Part shown: positions 16,699-26,300 of the stretch, in pieces | Layout: each line of letters begins with the position of its first letter | Position numbering within the stretch: the stretch's first letter is position 1 | Assembly (NCBI RefSeq): GCF_012277075.1 | Contig: NZ_JAAXMT010000005.1 | Coordinates: 186,001 to 250,000, forward strand | Origin: Streptococcus alactolyticus | GTDB lineage: Bacteria > Bacillota > Bacilli > Lactobacillales > Streptococcaceae | DNA: 64,000 nt | Direction: 5' to 3' | The notes under the pieces: generated by a model | The model's database searches: none | Seen by the model: only the letters and a program-made list of their open reading frames with translations | What the model was told of the DNA's origin: nothing | Made by a program: the position numbers and the translations under genes

Positions 16699-17610
16699 AT
16701 GAACATCTATGAATTAAACGATTATAAAGACATCACAACAAGCCAAGATGCGGTGTTGGTTTTGGGCTATTTTGATGGGCTTCATCTTGGTCACAAAGCC
16801 CTTTTTGACCGTGCTAAAATCATTGCTAAGGAAGATAATCTAGACGTCACAGTCTTGACCTTCAATGCGTCGCCACGATTGGCCTTGAGCCGATATAGTC
16901 CGGATTTACTCTGTCAATTGACCTCTCCTGAGCTTCGTTATGACAAATTTGCGGCTTACGGTGTGGATAATTTGTACTTGACAGACTTCACGTCCTCATT
17001 TGCCAAATTGTCGTCGGATGCTTTTTTGAACTTGTTTGTCAAACCCTTGCGAGCAAAGGCCATTGTCGTTGGTTTTGATTACCGTTTTGGACATGACCGC
17101 AAAAGTGCCAGCGATTTAGCGCAGCAGTTTGACGGAGAAGTGGTGATTGTGCCAGAAGTGACGGACAAGGGCGAAAAAATCAGTTCCACTCGTATTCGTC
17201 ATTTGCTGGAAACTGGGCAAGTCAAGGAAGCTAATCGTTTGTTAGGGTATGACTTTCAAACTAACGGTTTAGTTGTTCATGGCGATGCGCGTGGGCGTAC
17301 CATCGGTTTCCCAACGGCAAATCTGATTCCTCAAGACAGGGTTCTGTTGCCTCAATATGGGGTTTACGTCACAGACGCCATTGTACGTGGCAAACGCTAT
17401 CGTTCCATGACCAGCATTGGTAAAAATATCACTTTTGGCGGCACAGAATTACGTCTTGAAGTCAACATTTTTGATTTCAATAGTGATATCTACGGTGAGC
17501 ACATCGACGTCATTTGGTTGGAGAAGATTAGGGATATGGTCAATTTCTCAAACATGAAAGCCCTAACAACTCAGTTGCATCAAGATAAAGCCTTTTCGTT
17601 AAAATTGTGA
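16699..17610 (+). CDS. ribF: Bifunctional riboflavin kinase / FAD synthetase
   Basis: 303 residues. Phosphorylates riboflavin to FMN and adenylates FMN to FAD. The N-terminal nucleotidyltransferase half has GYFDGLHLGHKALFDRA and SSTRIRHLLETG; the C-terminal kinase half has GDARGRTIGFPTANL and the GVYVTD segment. The RBS is weak (only AGATAAAGA precedes it), consistent with coupling to truB, whose stop lies 11 bases upstream. Confidence 0.95.
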   Translation: MNIYELNDYKDITTSQDAVLVLGYFDGLHLGHKALFDRAKIIAKEDNLDVTVLTFNASPRLALSRYSPDLLCQLTSPELRYDKFAAYGVDNLYLTDFTSSFAKLSSDAFLNLFVKPLRAKAIVVGFDYRFGHDRKSASDLAQQFDGEVVIVPEVTDKGEKISSTRIRHLLETGQVKEANRLLGYDFQTNGLVVHGDARGRTIGFPTANLIPQDRVLLPQYGVYVTDAIVRGKRYRSMTSIGKNITFGGTELRLEVNIFDFNSDIYGEHIDVIWLEKIRDMVNFSNMKALTTQLHQDKAFSLKL

Positions 17611-17661
17611 AAAAATGGGTTTGTTTTTAGAAAAAAGATAGTCAATTATGGATTTTTTTAG

Positions 17662-17689
17662 TATAATATAAGCAAGTATATGGGGGGAG
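17662..17689 (+). promoter_or_regulatory. spxA promoter and RBS
   Basis: TATAAT at 17662-17667 without a good -35, then a strong GGGGGGAG RBS ending at 17689. Confidence 0.55.
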
Positions 17690-17696
17690 CGCTTAT

Positions 17697-18104
17697 ATGA
17701 TTACGTTATTTTTATCACCGAGCTGCACCAGTTGCCGAAAAGCTCGTGCTTGGCTCAATGAGCATGACGTGAAATTTCAAGAACACAATATCATCACGAA
17801 CCCGCTCAGCCACGAAGAATTGATGACCATTTTATCCTTAACAGAAAATGGTACAGAAGACATTATCTCAACTCGATCAAAAGTTTTTCAAAAGTTAGAT
17901 CTTGACGTTGATGATCTCTCTGTTTCAGAATTGATTGACTTGATTTCGCAAAATCCAGGTTTGTTGCGTCGTCCGATTATCTTAGACGACCACAAACACA
18001 TGCAAATTGGATTTAACGAAGACGAAATTCGAGCCTTTTTACCAAAGGATTACCGCAAACAAGAGTTGCGTCAAGCGACGATTCGAGCTGAGATAGACAG
18101 TTAA
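17697..18104 (+). CDS. spxA: Spx-family redox transcription regulator
   Basis: 135-residue ArsC-fold protein that binds the alpha subunit C-terminal domain of RNA polymerase and reprogrammes transcription under thiol stress. The redox switch CTSC is at Cys10 and Cys13 (LSPSCTSCRKARAWL), and RRPII and the NEDEIRAFLP end are typical. Streptococci usually carry two paralogues. The neighbourhood ribF-spx-UPF0223-inositol phosphatase points to SpxA1, from memory of streptococcal gene order. Confidence 0.93.
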   Translation: MITLFLSPSCTSCRKARAWLNEHDVKFQEHNIITNPLSHEELMTILSLTENGTEDIISTRSKVFQKLDLDVDDLSVSELIDLISQNPGLLRRPIILDDHKHMQIGFNEDEIRAFLPKDYRKQELRQATIRAEIDS

Positions 18105-18223
18105 GAAAGGAGTAGCTCAAAGAAAGTCTTTAAAAAAACAGAAGTAGTGTCTGATCATAAGCTTATTGCGATGAAAAGACGCTCGTGCGCGTTGGAAAAG
18201 ACTATTTTGAGGACAAATACTTT

Positions 18224-18499
18224 ATGAAGAATTATAGCTATCCGCTTGATCCATCTTGGAGCACTGATGAAATTGCCTCGGTGCTTTCTTTTTTGAATCG
18301 AGTTGAAGACGCTTATGAAAGCAAGGTAGCCATCAAAGATCTCTTAGACAGCTACGCAGCCTTTAAAACCGTTGTAAAAAGCAAGGCACAAGAAAAACAA
18401 ATTGATCGAGCTTTTGAACAAAGCAGCGGTTATTCAACCTACCAAGCGGTGAAACAGGCACGCGCGACAGAGAAAGGATACATTTCTCTTGAAAACTAA
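18224..18499 (+). CDS. UPF0223 family protein
   Basis: 91 residues beginning [17 protein letters not shown], the family start. Function unknown; family members are small helical proteins, usually next to spx or suhB in lactic acid bacteria. The frame opens upstream at GTG 18185, but GAGGAC (18209-18214) suits ATG 18224 and the family length is about 90. The interval 18105-18223 holds an unused AAGGAG at 18107-18112 and no convincing gene. The last 11 bases overlap the next gene. Confidence 0.85.
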   Translation: MKNYSYPLDPSWSTDEIASVLSFLNRVEDAYESKVAIKDLLDSYAAFKTVVKSKAQEKQIDRAFEQSSGYSTYQAVKQARATEKGYISLEN

Positions 18500-19250
18500 A
18501 TTTAACTTTGCCAAAGAAATCATCCGTGAGGCAGGTGCCTTTGTTAAATCACACATGATTCAAGAACTAGACATTGAAGAAAAGACCCGTTTTGATGATT
18601 TAGTGACCAATCTTGACAAGGCAACGCAAGATTTAGTCATTAGTAAAATCAAGCAAGCCTATCCCGATGACCATATCATGGCCGAAGAAAATGGCGTTTA
18701 TCACCCCGTGTCTGACGGGCATGTGTGGGTTTTGGATCCTATTGACGGCACGGTGAATTTCATTGTTCAACGTGATCATTTTGCCATTATGCTCTCTTAT
18801 TACGAGGATGGTGTGGGGCAATTTGGCTTGATTTACGATGTCATGGGTGATACGCTATACAGCGGTGGCGGGCAATTCGACGTCTATGCCAACGACAAAA
18901 AATTACAGCCCTACCAAGACGTACTATTAAACCGCAGCTTGATTGGTTGCAATGCCATGATGTTTGCGGATGATTATCACGGCATCAAAGAATTGGTTCA
19001 GCAAAGCCTTGGCGTGCGCATTTACGGTGGCGCAGGCATTAGCATGGCTTATGTCTTATCAGGGCAATTATTAGCCTATTTTTCACATATTCAGCCGTGG
19101 GATTACGCTGCTGCTAAGGTCATGGGGGAAAAATTAGGTTATGTCTTGCTCACTATTGATGGCAAGGAGCCTGATTTCAAGACTCGTCAAAAAGTCATGT
19201 TTGTGCCTAAGGCAAAATTAGCAACTATTCAACAATACCTCAAACCATAA
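18489..19250 (+). CDS. Inositol-monophosphatase family phosphatase
   Basis: 253 residues. Metal-dependent phosphatase of the SuhB/IMPase family; the metal-binding motif is DPIDGT at 83-88 and the second motif is [15 protein letters not shown]. The natural substrate in streptococci is uncertain (inositol phosphate or 3'-phosphoadenosine phosphates are possible). The start is TTG 18489, overlapping the UPF0223 stop, with GAAAGGA about 10 bases upstream, so translation is coupled. Confidence 0.9.
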   Translation: MKTKFNFAKEIIREAGAFVKSHMIQELDIEEKTRFDDLVTNLDKATQDLVISKIKQAYPDDHIMAEENGVYHPVSDGHVWVLDPIDGTVNFIVQRDHFAIMLSYYEDGVGQFGLIYDVMGDTLYSGGGQFDVYANDKKLQPYQDVLLNRSLIGCNAMMFADDYHGIKELVQQSLGVRIYGGAGISMAYVLSGQLLAYFSHIQPWDYAAAKVMGEKLGYVLLTIDGKEPDFKTRQKVMFVPKAKLATIQQYLKP

Positions 19251-19276
19251 GTGAGGATAGATCAGAAAGGGACAGT

Positions 19277-19834
19277 ATGGCAGAAGCAAGTTGCCGTAGT
19301 TGGTACGAGGGAGATGCCCTTTTAGAAGCTTATCACGACACTGAATGGTGCAAGGTCACCCACGACGACCAAGCCTTGTTTGAATGGCTGTGCTTGGAGG
19401 GCGCTAGTGTAGGCTTGTCATGGAAAACCATTTTGCACAAACGTAGCAACTACTGCAAGGCTTTTTATGACTTTGACATTGATGCTTGTGCCAAGATGAC
19501 TGACGAAGAACTAGAAAGCTTGTTATCAAATTCTGGTTTGATTCGCCATCGCAAGAAAATTTTCAGTATTCGCCAAAATGCGCAAACCGTCCAAGCCATC
19601 CAAGAAAGCTATGGCTCTTTTGACGCTTACCTCTGGCAATTTACCAAAGGACAGATCATGGACCACAAGTGGGAACAGTTGTCTGATATTCCTACCGTGT
19701 CAGACTTGTCCCAACAACTCAGTAAGGACATGAAAAAACGTGGCATGGTTTTTGTAGGACCTGTGATTACCTATTCGTTTTTGCAAGCTATCGGCGTGGT
19801 TAATGATCACCTAATAAGTTGTCCCTACCGATAA
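19277..19834 (+). CDS. tag: DNA-3-methyladenine glycosylase I
   Basis: 185 residues. Excises 3-methyladenine from alkylated DNA as the first step of base excision repair. Family signatures are YHDTEWC near the N-terminus, LEGASVGLSWKTILHKR, NSGLIRHRKKI, and the C-terminal FVGPVITYSFLQAIGVVNDH whose histidine joins in zinc binding. RBS GAAAGGGAC. It is 26 bases after the phosphatase gene and ends at a strong terminator. Confidence 0.95.
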   Translation: MAEASCRSWYEGDALLEAYHDTEWCKVTHDDQALFEWLCLEGASVGLSWKTILHKRSNYCKAFYDFDIDACAKMTDEELESLLSNSGLIRHRKKIFSIRQNAQTVQAIQESYGSFDAYLWQFTKGQIMDHKWEQLSDIPTVSDLSQQLSKDMKKRGMVFVGPVITYSFLQAIGVVNDHLISCPYR

Positions 19835-19840
19835 TGTGTC

Positions 19841-19871
19841 AAAACCTAGCTCGGCATGGGGCTAGGTTTTT
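19841..19871 (+). terminator. tag terminator
   Basis: AAACCTAGC pairs with GCTAGGTTT and a T-run follows. Confidence 0.85.
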
Positions 19872-19907
19872 CACTAGAATCATGTCAGTAATGAAAGGAA
19901 AATTAAG

Positions 19908-20735
19908 ATGATAGAGTGGCTCTTGTCACAACATGTGGTTTTGCTCGCCTTTTTAGCAGGGCTCTTTACTTGGGGCTGCACCATTTTGGGGTCTGCCGTG
20001 GTCTTCTTTTTCACGCAGGTCAATCGTCGCCTGTTGGATGCGACAATGGGTTTTGCGGCTGGTGTCATGATTGCGGCATCCTTTTGGTCTTTGCTCAATC
20101 CTGCCTTGGAGTTTGCCCAAGCAGATTATGGCACAATGGCTTGGTTGCCTGTGGCGATTGGCTTTTTAGTGGGTGGTTTTAGTCTGCGTTTGATTGATGT
20201 TTTAGTGCCCCACTTGCATTTGGGTATGGACCTTTCTGAAGCAGAAGGCATTCAGCCCAAGAAAAAACTCTCAAAAACCGCCTTGCTCTTTTTGGCTATC
20301 ACCATCCACAATTTTCCTGAAGGCCTTGCCTTGGGTGTGACCTTTGGTGCCTTGGCTTCTTCTCAGCAGCCGAGCGTCGCAGCTCTTGTGGCGGCGCTTA
20401 GCTTGACAGTGGGGATTGGCTTGCAAAATATTCCTGAAGGTGCGGCCTTGTCTATTCCTATCCGAGCAGAAGGGCGCTCTCGCAAATGGGCCTTTTTCGT
20501 GGGAGCTATGTCTGCCATCGTTGAGCCAGTTGGTGCTGTTTTGGGTGCTGCCCTTGTTTTGATGATGTTGCAAGTCATTCCCTATGCCCTAGCCTTTGCG
20601 GCTGGCGCCATGATTTTCGTGGTGGTGGAAGAATTGATTCCAGAGTCGCAGACCAATGGCAATACCGATATTGCCACGATGGGCTTGATGGCAGGCTTTG
20701 TTTTGATGATGGTTATGGATGTCGCTTTAGGATAA
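19908..20735 (+). CDS. ZIP-family metal ion transporter
   Basis: 275 residues with about eight hydrophobic segments. Moves divalent metal (zinc, iron or manganese) into the cytoplasm. Metal-site motifs are HNFPEGLALGVTFG in helix IV and QNIPEGAALSIP in helix V; a VEELIPE motif follows near the end. The variable loop contains PHLHLGMD. GAAAGGAAA precedes the ATG. Confidence 0.92.
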   Translation: MIEWLLSQHVVLLAFLAGLFTWGCTILGSAVVFFFTQVNRRLLDATMGFAAGVMIAASFWSLLNPALEFAQADYGTMAWLPVAIGFLVGGFSLRLIDVLVPHLHLGMDLSEAEGIQPKKKLSKTALLFLAITIHNFPEGLALGVTFGALASSQQPSVAALVAALSLTVGIGLQNIPEGAALSIPIRAEGRSRKWAFFVGAMSAIVEPVGAVLGAALVLMMLQVIPYALAFAAGAMIFVVVEELIPESQTNGNTDIATMGLMAGFVLMMVMDVALG

Positions 20736-20823
20736 GCGGCATTTTTTGATAGAAGGGGAGTTGATTGGTTGAAAACGAATTCAAAACACCATATAATAGG
20801 AGAAAAAGAAAGAAGGTGATGTG

Positions 20824-21147
20824 ATGGCGATTACCCTTCACTTGTATTACAAAGGTGAGAACGGCAAAGCCAAGCAATTTATGGAAGAAATGGAGCAATC
20901 AGGCACGGCAGCAGCGATTCGTGCAGAAAAAGGCAACCTCAAATACGATTATTTCTTCCCAGTTAGTGACCCTGAAACGGTGCTTTTGATTGATAGTTGG
21001 GAAAATCAGGCTGCTATTGATGCCCACCACGCCTCACCCATGATGGCAACAGTGATAGCGCTCAGGGACAAATACGACCTGCACATGACGGTAGAGCGTT
21101 ACTTATCAGACGACTATCCAGCAGATGATGTTTTCATTCGCCACTAG
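20824..21147 (+). CDS. Antibiotic-biosynthesis-monooxygenase (ABM) fold protein
   Basis: 107 residues of the small ferredoxin-like ABM family, with the conserved ending LLIDSWENQAAIDAHHASPMM. Members act as quinol monooxygenases or haem-degrading enzymes, but many have unknown function. An in-frame GTG at 20821 directly precedes the ATG at 20824; GAAGGTGA (20812-20819) suits the ATG better. Confidence 0.85.
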   Translation: MAITLHLYYKGENGKAKQFMEEMEQSGTAAAIRAEKGNLKYDYFFPVSDPETVLLIDSWENQAAIDAHHASPMMATVIALRDKYDLHMTVERYLSDDYPADDVFIRH

Positions 21148-21173
21148 TCATTTGCCCTTTTCAAACGGGAAAG

Positions 21174-21202
21174 TTGATTATTGTCCTCTTATGAGATATG
21201 AT
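21174..21202 (+). promoter_or_regulatory. Promoter of the thioredoxin-like/gor pair
   Basis: TTGATT (21174-21179), 17 bp, TATGAT (21197-21202). Confidence 0.65.
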
Positions 21203-21225
21203 AGGAGAAAAAGGAGAGAAAAACT

Positions 21226-21561
21226 ATGTCAACATTTGCAGAATATTTCACACCCATCGTGGCTCAAGAAGCTGAGCAATACCTTAAAACAGCGGATGAA
21301 TTCATCCTTTTCATCGGACGTCCAACGTGTCCTTACTGCCGCCGTTTTGAACCAAAATTGACTCAAGTAGCCAAAGACAATGATTTGACGGTTTATTATT
21401 TAAACAGCGAAAATCAAGATTCTGTGACACAAGATTTGCGTTTAACTTACAACATTCCAACAGTTCCAGCCCTTGTGGTGGCTAAGTCAGGCAAGGTTCG
21501 TGTGGTCTGCGATTCTTCATTATCAGAAGCCGTTATTTTAGACTTCATCAACCAAGACTAA
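21226..21561 (+). CDS. Thioredoxin-like protein, PedC/BrcD type
   Basis: 111 residues with the redox motif CPYC (Cys35, Cys38) in [15 protein letters not shown] and the cis-proline segment [11 protein letters not shown]. There is no signal peptide, so it acts in the cytoplasm as a disulphide reductant. PedC-like proteins are also known as bacteriocin accessory proteins, but no bacteriocin gene is nearby. It lies 10 bases before glutathione reductase, which suggests a role in thiol homeostasis. RBS AAAGGAGAG. Confidence 0.88.
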   Translation: MSTFAEYFTPIVAQEAEQYLKTADEFILFIGRPTCPYCRRFEPKLTQVAKDNDLTVYYLNSENQDSVTQDLRLTYNIPTVPALVVAKSGKVRVVCDSSLSEAVILDFINQD

Positions 21562-21571
21562 GGGCTCTGTT

Positions 21572-22927
21572 ATGGAAATCAATCATTACGACTACATCGT
21601 CATTGGTGCGGGTTCTGGCGGGATTGCTTCAGCCAATCGTGCCGCTATGCACGGTGCCAAGGTTATTTTATTTGAAGGCAAGGACATTGGTGGTACCTGT
21701 GTTAATCTAGGCTGCGTGCCTAAAAAAGTCATGTGGTATGGAGCACAGGTTGCTGAAACGCTAAACACCTACGCTGCGGAATATGGTTTTCAGGTCAAGG
21801 ACACGGCGTTCGATTTTCAAACCCTAAAAGCCAATCGTCAGGCTTATATCGATCGTATTCATGCCTCTTATGAGAGAGGTTTTGACCATAATGGGGTTGA
21901 GCGTGTCAAAGCCTACGCTAGCTTTTTGGACGCCCATACGGTTGAAGCAGCTGGCAAATATTACACGGCGCCGCACATTCTCATTGCGACGGGGGGTCAT
22001 GCCCTTTATCCTGACATTCCAGGGGCAGAATACGGTATGACCTCAGACGGCTTTTTTGCTTTGGATGATGTTCCAAAACGCACGGCTGTTGTCGGCGGTG
22101 GTTACATTGCGGTTGAATTGGCTGGGGTGCTTGAGGCACTCGGTTCGAAAACGCATCTCTTCGTTCGCTATGACCGTCCTTTGCGTCGCTTTGATAAAGA
22201 CATCGTTGTAACACTCGTGGATAATATGGCTAAAAACGGACCGCATCTGCATACGAATGCCATACCAAAAGAAGTCCTCAAAAATGCAGACGGCAGTTTA
22301 ACCATTGGCTTTGAAAACGGCGAATCTTACACCGTTGATGCTGTGATTTGGGCGATTGGCCGCAAGCCAAATGTCACTGGGTTTGGCATTGAAAAGGCAG
22401 GGGTTGCCCTAAATGACAAAGGATTTATCCAAACGGACGCTTACGAGAACACCTCTGTTGAAGGCTTGTATGCCCTTGGCGATGTCAATGGCAAATTGGA
22501 ATTAACCCCAGTTGCCGTCAAGGCAGGCCGTCAATTATCAGAGCGTTTGTTTAACGGTCAAAGCCATGCCAAGATGGACTACACCAACGTTCCGACGGTT
22601 ATTTTCAGCCACCCATCTATTGGGGCTATCGGCTACACAGAAGAAGAGGCCATCGCAAGATTTGGCAAGGACGAGGTTAAGGTTTACCGTTCAAGCTTCA
22701 CACCGATGTACACCGCTTTGGGCGACCATCGCCAACCTTGCGTGATGAAATTAGTCACGCTTGGTAAGGACGAAAAAGTTATCGGTTTACATGGTATCGG
22801 ATATGGGGTCGATGAAATGATTCAAGGCTTTGCCGTCGCTATCAAGATGGGGGCAACCAAGGCCGATTTTGACCAAACCGTAGCCATTCACCCGACAGGC
22901 GCAGAAGAATTTGTCACCATGCGTTAG
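21572..22927 (+). CDS. gor: Glutathione-disulphide reductase
   Basis: 451-residue flavoprotein that reduces oxidised glutathione with NADPH. The N-terminal FAD site is [15 protein letters not shown]; the redox-active pair is Cys43 and Cys48 in [13 protein letters not shown]; the NADPH-binding loop is [19 protein letters not shown]; the catalytic His-Glu pair is in [14 protein letters not shown] at the C-terminus. It is co-transcribed with the thioredoxin-like gene and ends at a terminator. Confidence 0.95.
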   Translation: MEINHYDYIVIGAGSGGIASANRAAMHGAKVILFEGKDIGGTCVNLGCVPKKVMWYGAQVAETLNTYAAEYGFQVKDTAFDFQTLKANRQAYIDRIHASYERGFDHNGVERVKAYASFLDAHTVEAAGKYYTAPHILIATGGHALYPDIPGAEYGMTSDGFFALDDVPKRTAVVGGGYIAVELAGVLEALGSKTHLFVRYDRPLRRFDKDIVVTLVDNMAKNGPHLHTNAIPKEVLKNADGSLTIGFENGESYTVDAVIWAIGRKPNVTGFGIEKAGVALNDKGFIQTDAYENTSVEGLYALGDVNGKLELTPVAVKAGRQLSERLFNGQSHAKMDYTNVPTVIFSHPSIGAIGYTEEEAIARFGKDEVKVYRSSFTPMYTALGDHRQPCVMKLVTLGKDEKVIGLHGIGYGVDEMIQGFAVAIKMGATKADFDQTVAIHPTGAEEFVTMR

Positions 22928-22942
22928 TCAAATAAACAATTC

Positions 22943-22980
22943 AGAAAGGCAGTTTTCAGCATTCGAAAACCGCCTTTTAA
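22943..22980 (+). terminator. gor terminator
   Basis: AAAGGC-A-GTTTTC pairs with GAAAAC-C-GCCTTT, followed by a short T-run. Confidence 0.75.
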
Positions 22981-23006
22981 AATGCACAATTTCTCCTGTT
23001 TTTAAG

Positions 23007-23042
23007 TTGTAATTAACATGTGAAATTGTTATCATATAAGTA
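23007..23042 (+). promoter_or_regulatory. Promoter placing transcription start at the methyltransferase ATG
   Basis: TTGTAA (23007-23012), 17 bp, TATCAT (23030-23035). Initiation would fall at about 23042, the first base of the gene; no Shine-Dalgarno is present. Confidence 0.45.
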
Positions 23043-24352
23043 TGTTATTACCTAAAACATTTATTGAAAAATACCGACATCTTCTTGGTTCTGAAGCAGA
23101 TGCTTTTTTGGCGTCGTTTGATGACGAACCCGTCTCAGGATTCCGTGTTAATCCGCTAAAACCCGTGCAAGTCACCTTTAACGATCCTATCCCCAATACA
23201 CCTTGGGGATATTATGGCAAGGTCAACGGCAAGTCGTCTGAGCACGTGTCAGGATTGGTTTATTCGCAAGAACCCGCTGCTCAGATAGTGGGACAAGTTG
23301 CTGCGCCAAAAGAAGGCATGCGAGTGTTGGACTTGGCAGCCGCTCCAGGAGGAAAATCCACACATCTATTGAGTTACCTTAATAACACAGGGGTTTTGGT
23401 TAGCAATGAAATTTCCACCAAGCGTAGTAAAATTTTAGTGGAAAACATTGAGCGTTTTGGTGCCAGAAATGTTGTTGTGACCAACGAAAGTTCTCAAAAA
23501 TTAGCCAAGGTATTTCCAGAGTATTTTGACCTGATTGTTTTTGATGGTCCTTGTTCTGGTGAGGGCATGTTTCGTAAGGACCCATCTGCCATTCAGTATT
23601 GGCATGAGGATTACCCAGCAGAATGTGCGGCTTTGCAAAAGGAGATTTTAGCAGAAGCCATGACCATGTTGGCTCCTGGCGGCACACTGCTTTATTCGAC
23701 TTGTACTTGGTCGCCTGAGGAAAATGAAGGCGTGGTAAGCTGGTTGCTAGACAACTACGAAAGCTTAGAATTGCTCCCAATTGACAAAATCAATGGCATG
23801 ATTGGGGGAATTGATATGCCTGAAGTGGCTCGCATGTATCCCCATCATTTTAAAGGGGAAGGGCAGTTTGTGGCGAAGTTGCGAGATACTAGACCTCCTA
23901 AAACGCGTCGCATCAAGCCAACTTCTTCTCGTTTGAACAAGACGCAATTGACCTTGTGGCAGGATTTTGATAAAAAGCATCTAACCGTTGATTTGAAAGG
24001 GACGCTGCAAACCTTTGGTGATAATCTCTATCTCTTGCCTGAGGGCTTGCCTGATTTAGCCAAGTTAAAAATTGCCCGAAACGGCCTGCATCTAGGAACC
24101 TTTAAAAAGAACCGCTTTGAGCCGTCTTTTGCCTTGGGCTTGGCCCTTTCTCCTCAAGAAGTGACCCAATCTGTTGAAATTGATATAGAACAGTTCAAAC
24201 ATTATGCGTCAGGAAATGTCGTGCCGCTCGACACTTCACTAGCAAACGGCTGGTATTTGGTCACGGTAGAAGGGAACGGCATAGGCTTTGCCAAAATCAC
24301 AGGAAAGGTACTTAAAAATTACTTTCCAAAAGGTTTACGATTTTACTCGTAA
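23042..24352 (+). CDS. rsmF: RsmB/RsmF-family rRNA cytosine-C5 methyltransferase
   Basis: 436 residues. SAM-dependent 5-methylcytosine methyltransferase of the NOL1/NOP2/Sun family, acting on 16S rRNA. SAM-binding motif LDLAAAPGGKSTHLL, motif IV DGPCSGEGMFRKD and motif VI YSTCTWSPEENEG supply the two catalytic cysteines. The C-terminal part resembles the RsmF PUA-like extension. Which rRNA cytosine is modified cannot be told. The gene starts directly after its promoter -10 and appears leaderless. Confidence 0.9.
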   Translation: MLLPKTFIEKYRHLLGSEADAFLASFDDEPVSGFRVNPLKPVQVTFNDPIPNTPWGYYGKVNGKSSEHVSGLVYSQEPAAQIVGQVAAPKEGMRVLDLAAAPGGKSTHLLSYLNNTGVLVSNEISTKRSKILVENIERFGARNVVVTNESSQKLAKVFPEYFDLIVFDGPCSGEGMFRKDPSAIQYWHEDYPAECAALQKEILAEAMTMLAPGGTLLYSTCTWSPEENEGVVSWLLDNYESLELLPIDKINGMIGGIDMPEVARMYPHHFKGEGQFVAKLRDTRPPKTRRIKPTSSRLNKTQLTLWQDFDKKHLTVDLKGTLQTFGDNLYLLPEGLPDLAKLKIARNGLHLGTFKKNRFEPSFALGLALSPQEVTQSVEIDIEQFKHYASGNVVPLDTSLANGWYLVTVEGNGIGFAKITGKVLKNYFPKGLRFYS

Positions 24353-24427
24353 ACTGTTATAGATATCATTTATCAAAATAAGTTGAGAAGCACTTTGCAA
24401 ATGCTTCCTTAATATGTTACTATTTTT

Positions 24428-24456
24428 TTGTAAGGTATTTGTAAGAGGCTTGTAAA
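24428..24456 (+). promoter_or_regulatory. Pho-type box: three 11-bp-phased TTGTAA repeats
   Basis: TTGTAAG begins at 24428 and 24439, and TTGTAAA at 24450, giving exact 11-bp spacing. A TATATT (24479-24484) lies about 22 bp downstream without a good -35, as for activator-dependent Pho promoters. The PhoB/PnpR-type response regulator expected to bind is not encoded in the window. Confidence 0.65.
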
Positions 24457-24506
24457 GTTTATCTCATGGGGTGTACCTTATATTTTCAAATAAGTAGGAA
24501 TCATAA

Positions 24507-25373
24507 ATGAAACAAATGAAAAAATGTAGCTTTCTCATGCTAATTGCTTCAATGGTCGTCATCTTATCGGGATGTGCGAGTTGGATTGATAAAGGACAGT
24601 CGATTACCAGCGTTGGTTCTACGGCCTTGCAGCCACTTGTAGAAGCTGCTGCTGATGAGTTTTCTTCAATCCACGTTGGGAAGATCATTAACGTCCAAGG
24701 GGGCGGGTCTGGTACTGGGTTATCGCAAGTACAATCTGGTGCGGTCCAAATCGGGAACAGTGACCTGTTCGCAGAAGAAAAAGACGGTATCGATGCTTCC
24801 TTATTGGTGGACCACCAAGTTGCCGTTGCAGGTCTTTCAGTGATTGTCAATAAAAAGGTTAATGTGAAAAACCTATCACTAGAACAACTGCAAAAGATTT
24901 TCACTGGTGAGATTACCAACTGGAAAGAAGTAGGCGGTCAAGACCTACCAATTTCAATCATTAATCGTGCCGCTAGTTCAGGTTCACGTGCGACCTTTGA
25001 CAGTGTTGTGATGAAAGGAAAAACAGCCATCCGTAGTCAAGAACAAGATTCAAATGGTATGGTTAAATCCATCGTTTCACAAACACCAGGAGCCATTTCT
25101 TATTTGGCATTTGCCTATGTTGACGATAGCGTCAAAACACTTGATTTAAACGGTTATTCTCCGACAGCTGAAAATGTAACAACTAATAACTGGCCACTCT
25201 GGTCTTACGAACACATGTACACTAAAGGTGAGCCAACAGGTTTGACAAAAGAATTTTTGGATTTTGTCATGAGCGACGAAGTGCAAAACGGTATTGTCAA
25301 ACAAATGGGTTATATTTCTGTTAATGATATGAAAGTAACCAAGTCAGCTGACGGTACAATAACAGCAAAATAA
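24507..25373 (+). CDS. pstS: Phosphate ABC transporter binding lipoprotein
   Basis: 288 residues. Lipoprotein signal with lipobox LSGC, lipidated Cys23. Binds inorganic phosphate at the cell surface and passes it to PstCA. Family signatures: [33 protein letters not shown] and the ASSGSRATF phosphate loop. First gene of pstS-pstC-pstA-pstB1-pstB2-phoU behind a Pho-type box; spacing within the operon is tight. Confidence 0.95.
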   Translation: MKQMKKCSFLMLIASMVVILSGCASWIDKGQSITSVGSTALQPLVEAAADEFSSIHVGKIINVQGGGSGTGLSQVQSGAVQIGNSDLFAEEKDGIDASLLVDHQVAVAGLSVIVNKKVNVKNLSLEQLQKIFTGEITNWKEVGGQDLPISIINRAASSGSRATFDSVVMKGKTAIRSQEQDSNGMVKSIVSQTPGAISYLAFAYVDDSVKTLDLNGYSPTAENVTTNNWPLWSYEHMYTKGEPTGLTKEFLDFVMSDEVQNGIVKQMGYISVNDMKVTKSADGTITAK

Positions 25374-25382
25374 GGAGAAGTG

Positions 25383-26300
25383 ATGAAAAATCAAGAACTG
25401 GAAAAACAATTAACCTCGCCGTCAAAAAATTCGCGCTTGGAAAAATTTGGTCGAGGCATTACATTTTTTTGCCTAGTCTTAATTGTTTTTATTGTGGCAA
25501 TGATTCTCGTCTTTGTTGCCCAAAAAGGGCTATCGACTTTCTTTGTCAATAAAGTCAATCCACTAGCCTTCTTATTCGGCGGAAAATGGGATCCAAGCTC
25601 AGGATCATTTGGAGCCCTTCCAATGATTTTAGGGTCGTTCATCGTAACCATTTTATCAGCCATTATCGCTACACCGATTGCCATTGGTGCAGCCGTATTT
25701 ATGACTGAGATTTCTCCAAAATACGGTGCGAAAATTTTACAGCCAGCGATTGAATTGTTGACTGGTATTCCATCTGTTGTTTATGGATTTATCGGTTTGC
25801 AAGTCATTGTGCCATTTGTACGCTCAATCTTTGGCGGAACAGGTTTTGGTATTCTATCAGGGGTATGCGTCTTGTTTGTCATGATTTTACCAACTGTGAC
25901 CTTCATGACGGTTGATAGTTTAAAAGCTGTCCCTAGACATTACAAAGAAGCTAGTTTGGCAATGGGCGCAACTCGTTGGCAAACCATTTGGCGTGTAATT
26001 TTGAACGCTGCAAGACCTGGTATTTTTACGGCGGTTATCTTTGGTATGGCACGTGCCTTCGGTGAAGCCTTGGCCATCCAAATGGTGGTGGGAAATTCAG
26101 CCGTTATTCCAACGTCATTAACCACACCAGCAGCAACCCTAACATCCGTCCTAACGATGGGAATTGGTAATACTGTCATGGGAACTGTTCAAAATAACGT
26201 CCTATGGTCATTAGCCTTAGTTTTACTTTTGATGAGTCTTGGATTCAACATGCTCGTTAAATTTATTACAAGAGAAAGAAAGAGAAATTATGCACGCTAA
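25383..26300 (+). CDS. pstC: Phosphate ABC transporter permease PstC
   Basis: 305 residues with six hydrophobic segments. Membrane channel subunit pairing with PstA. The EAA-type loop reads YKEASLAMGATRWQTIWRV. AGGAG at 25373-25377 is five bases from ATG 25383 and only two from the in-frame GTG 25380, so I use the ATG. The last 11 bases overlap pstA. Confidence 0.93.
   Translation: MKNQELEKQLTSPSKNSRLEKFGRGITFFCLVLIVFIVAMILVFVAQKGLSTFFVNKVNPLAFLFGGKWDPSSGSFGALPMILGSFIVTILSAIIATPIAIGAAVFMTEISPKYGAKILQPAIELLTGIPSVVYGFIGLQVIVPFVRSIFGGTGFGILSGVCVLFVMILPTVTFMTVDSLKAVPRHYKEASLAMGATRWQTIWRVILNAARPGIFTAVIFGMARAFGEALAIQMVVGNSAVIPTSLTTPAATLTSVLTMGIGNTVMGTVQNNVLWSLALVLLLMSLGFNMLVKFITRERKRNYAR

Noticed and set aside
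18105..18223. Short gene between spxA and the UPF0223 gene
   Set aside because: An AAGGAG is present but no start codon at suitable spacing gives a meaningful frame.
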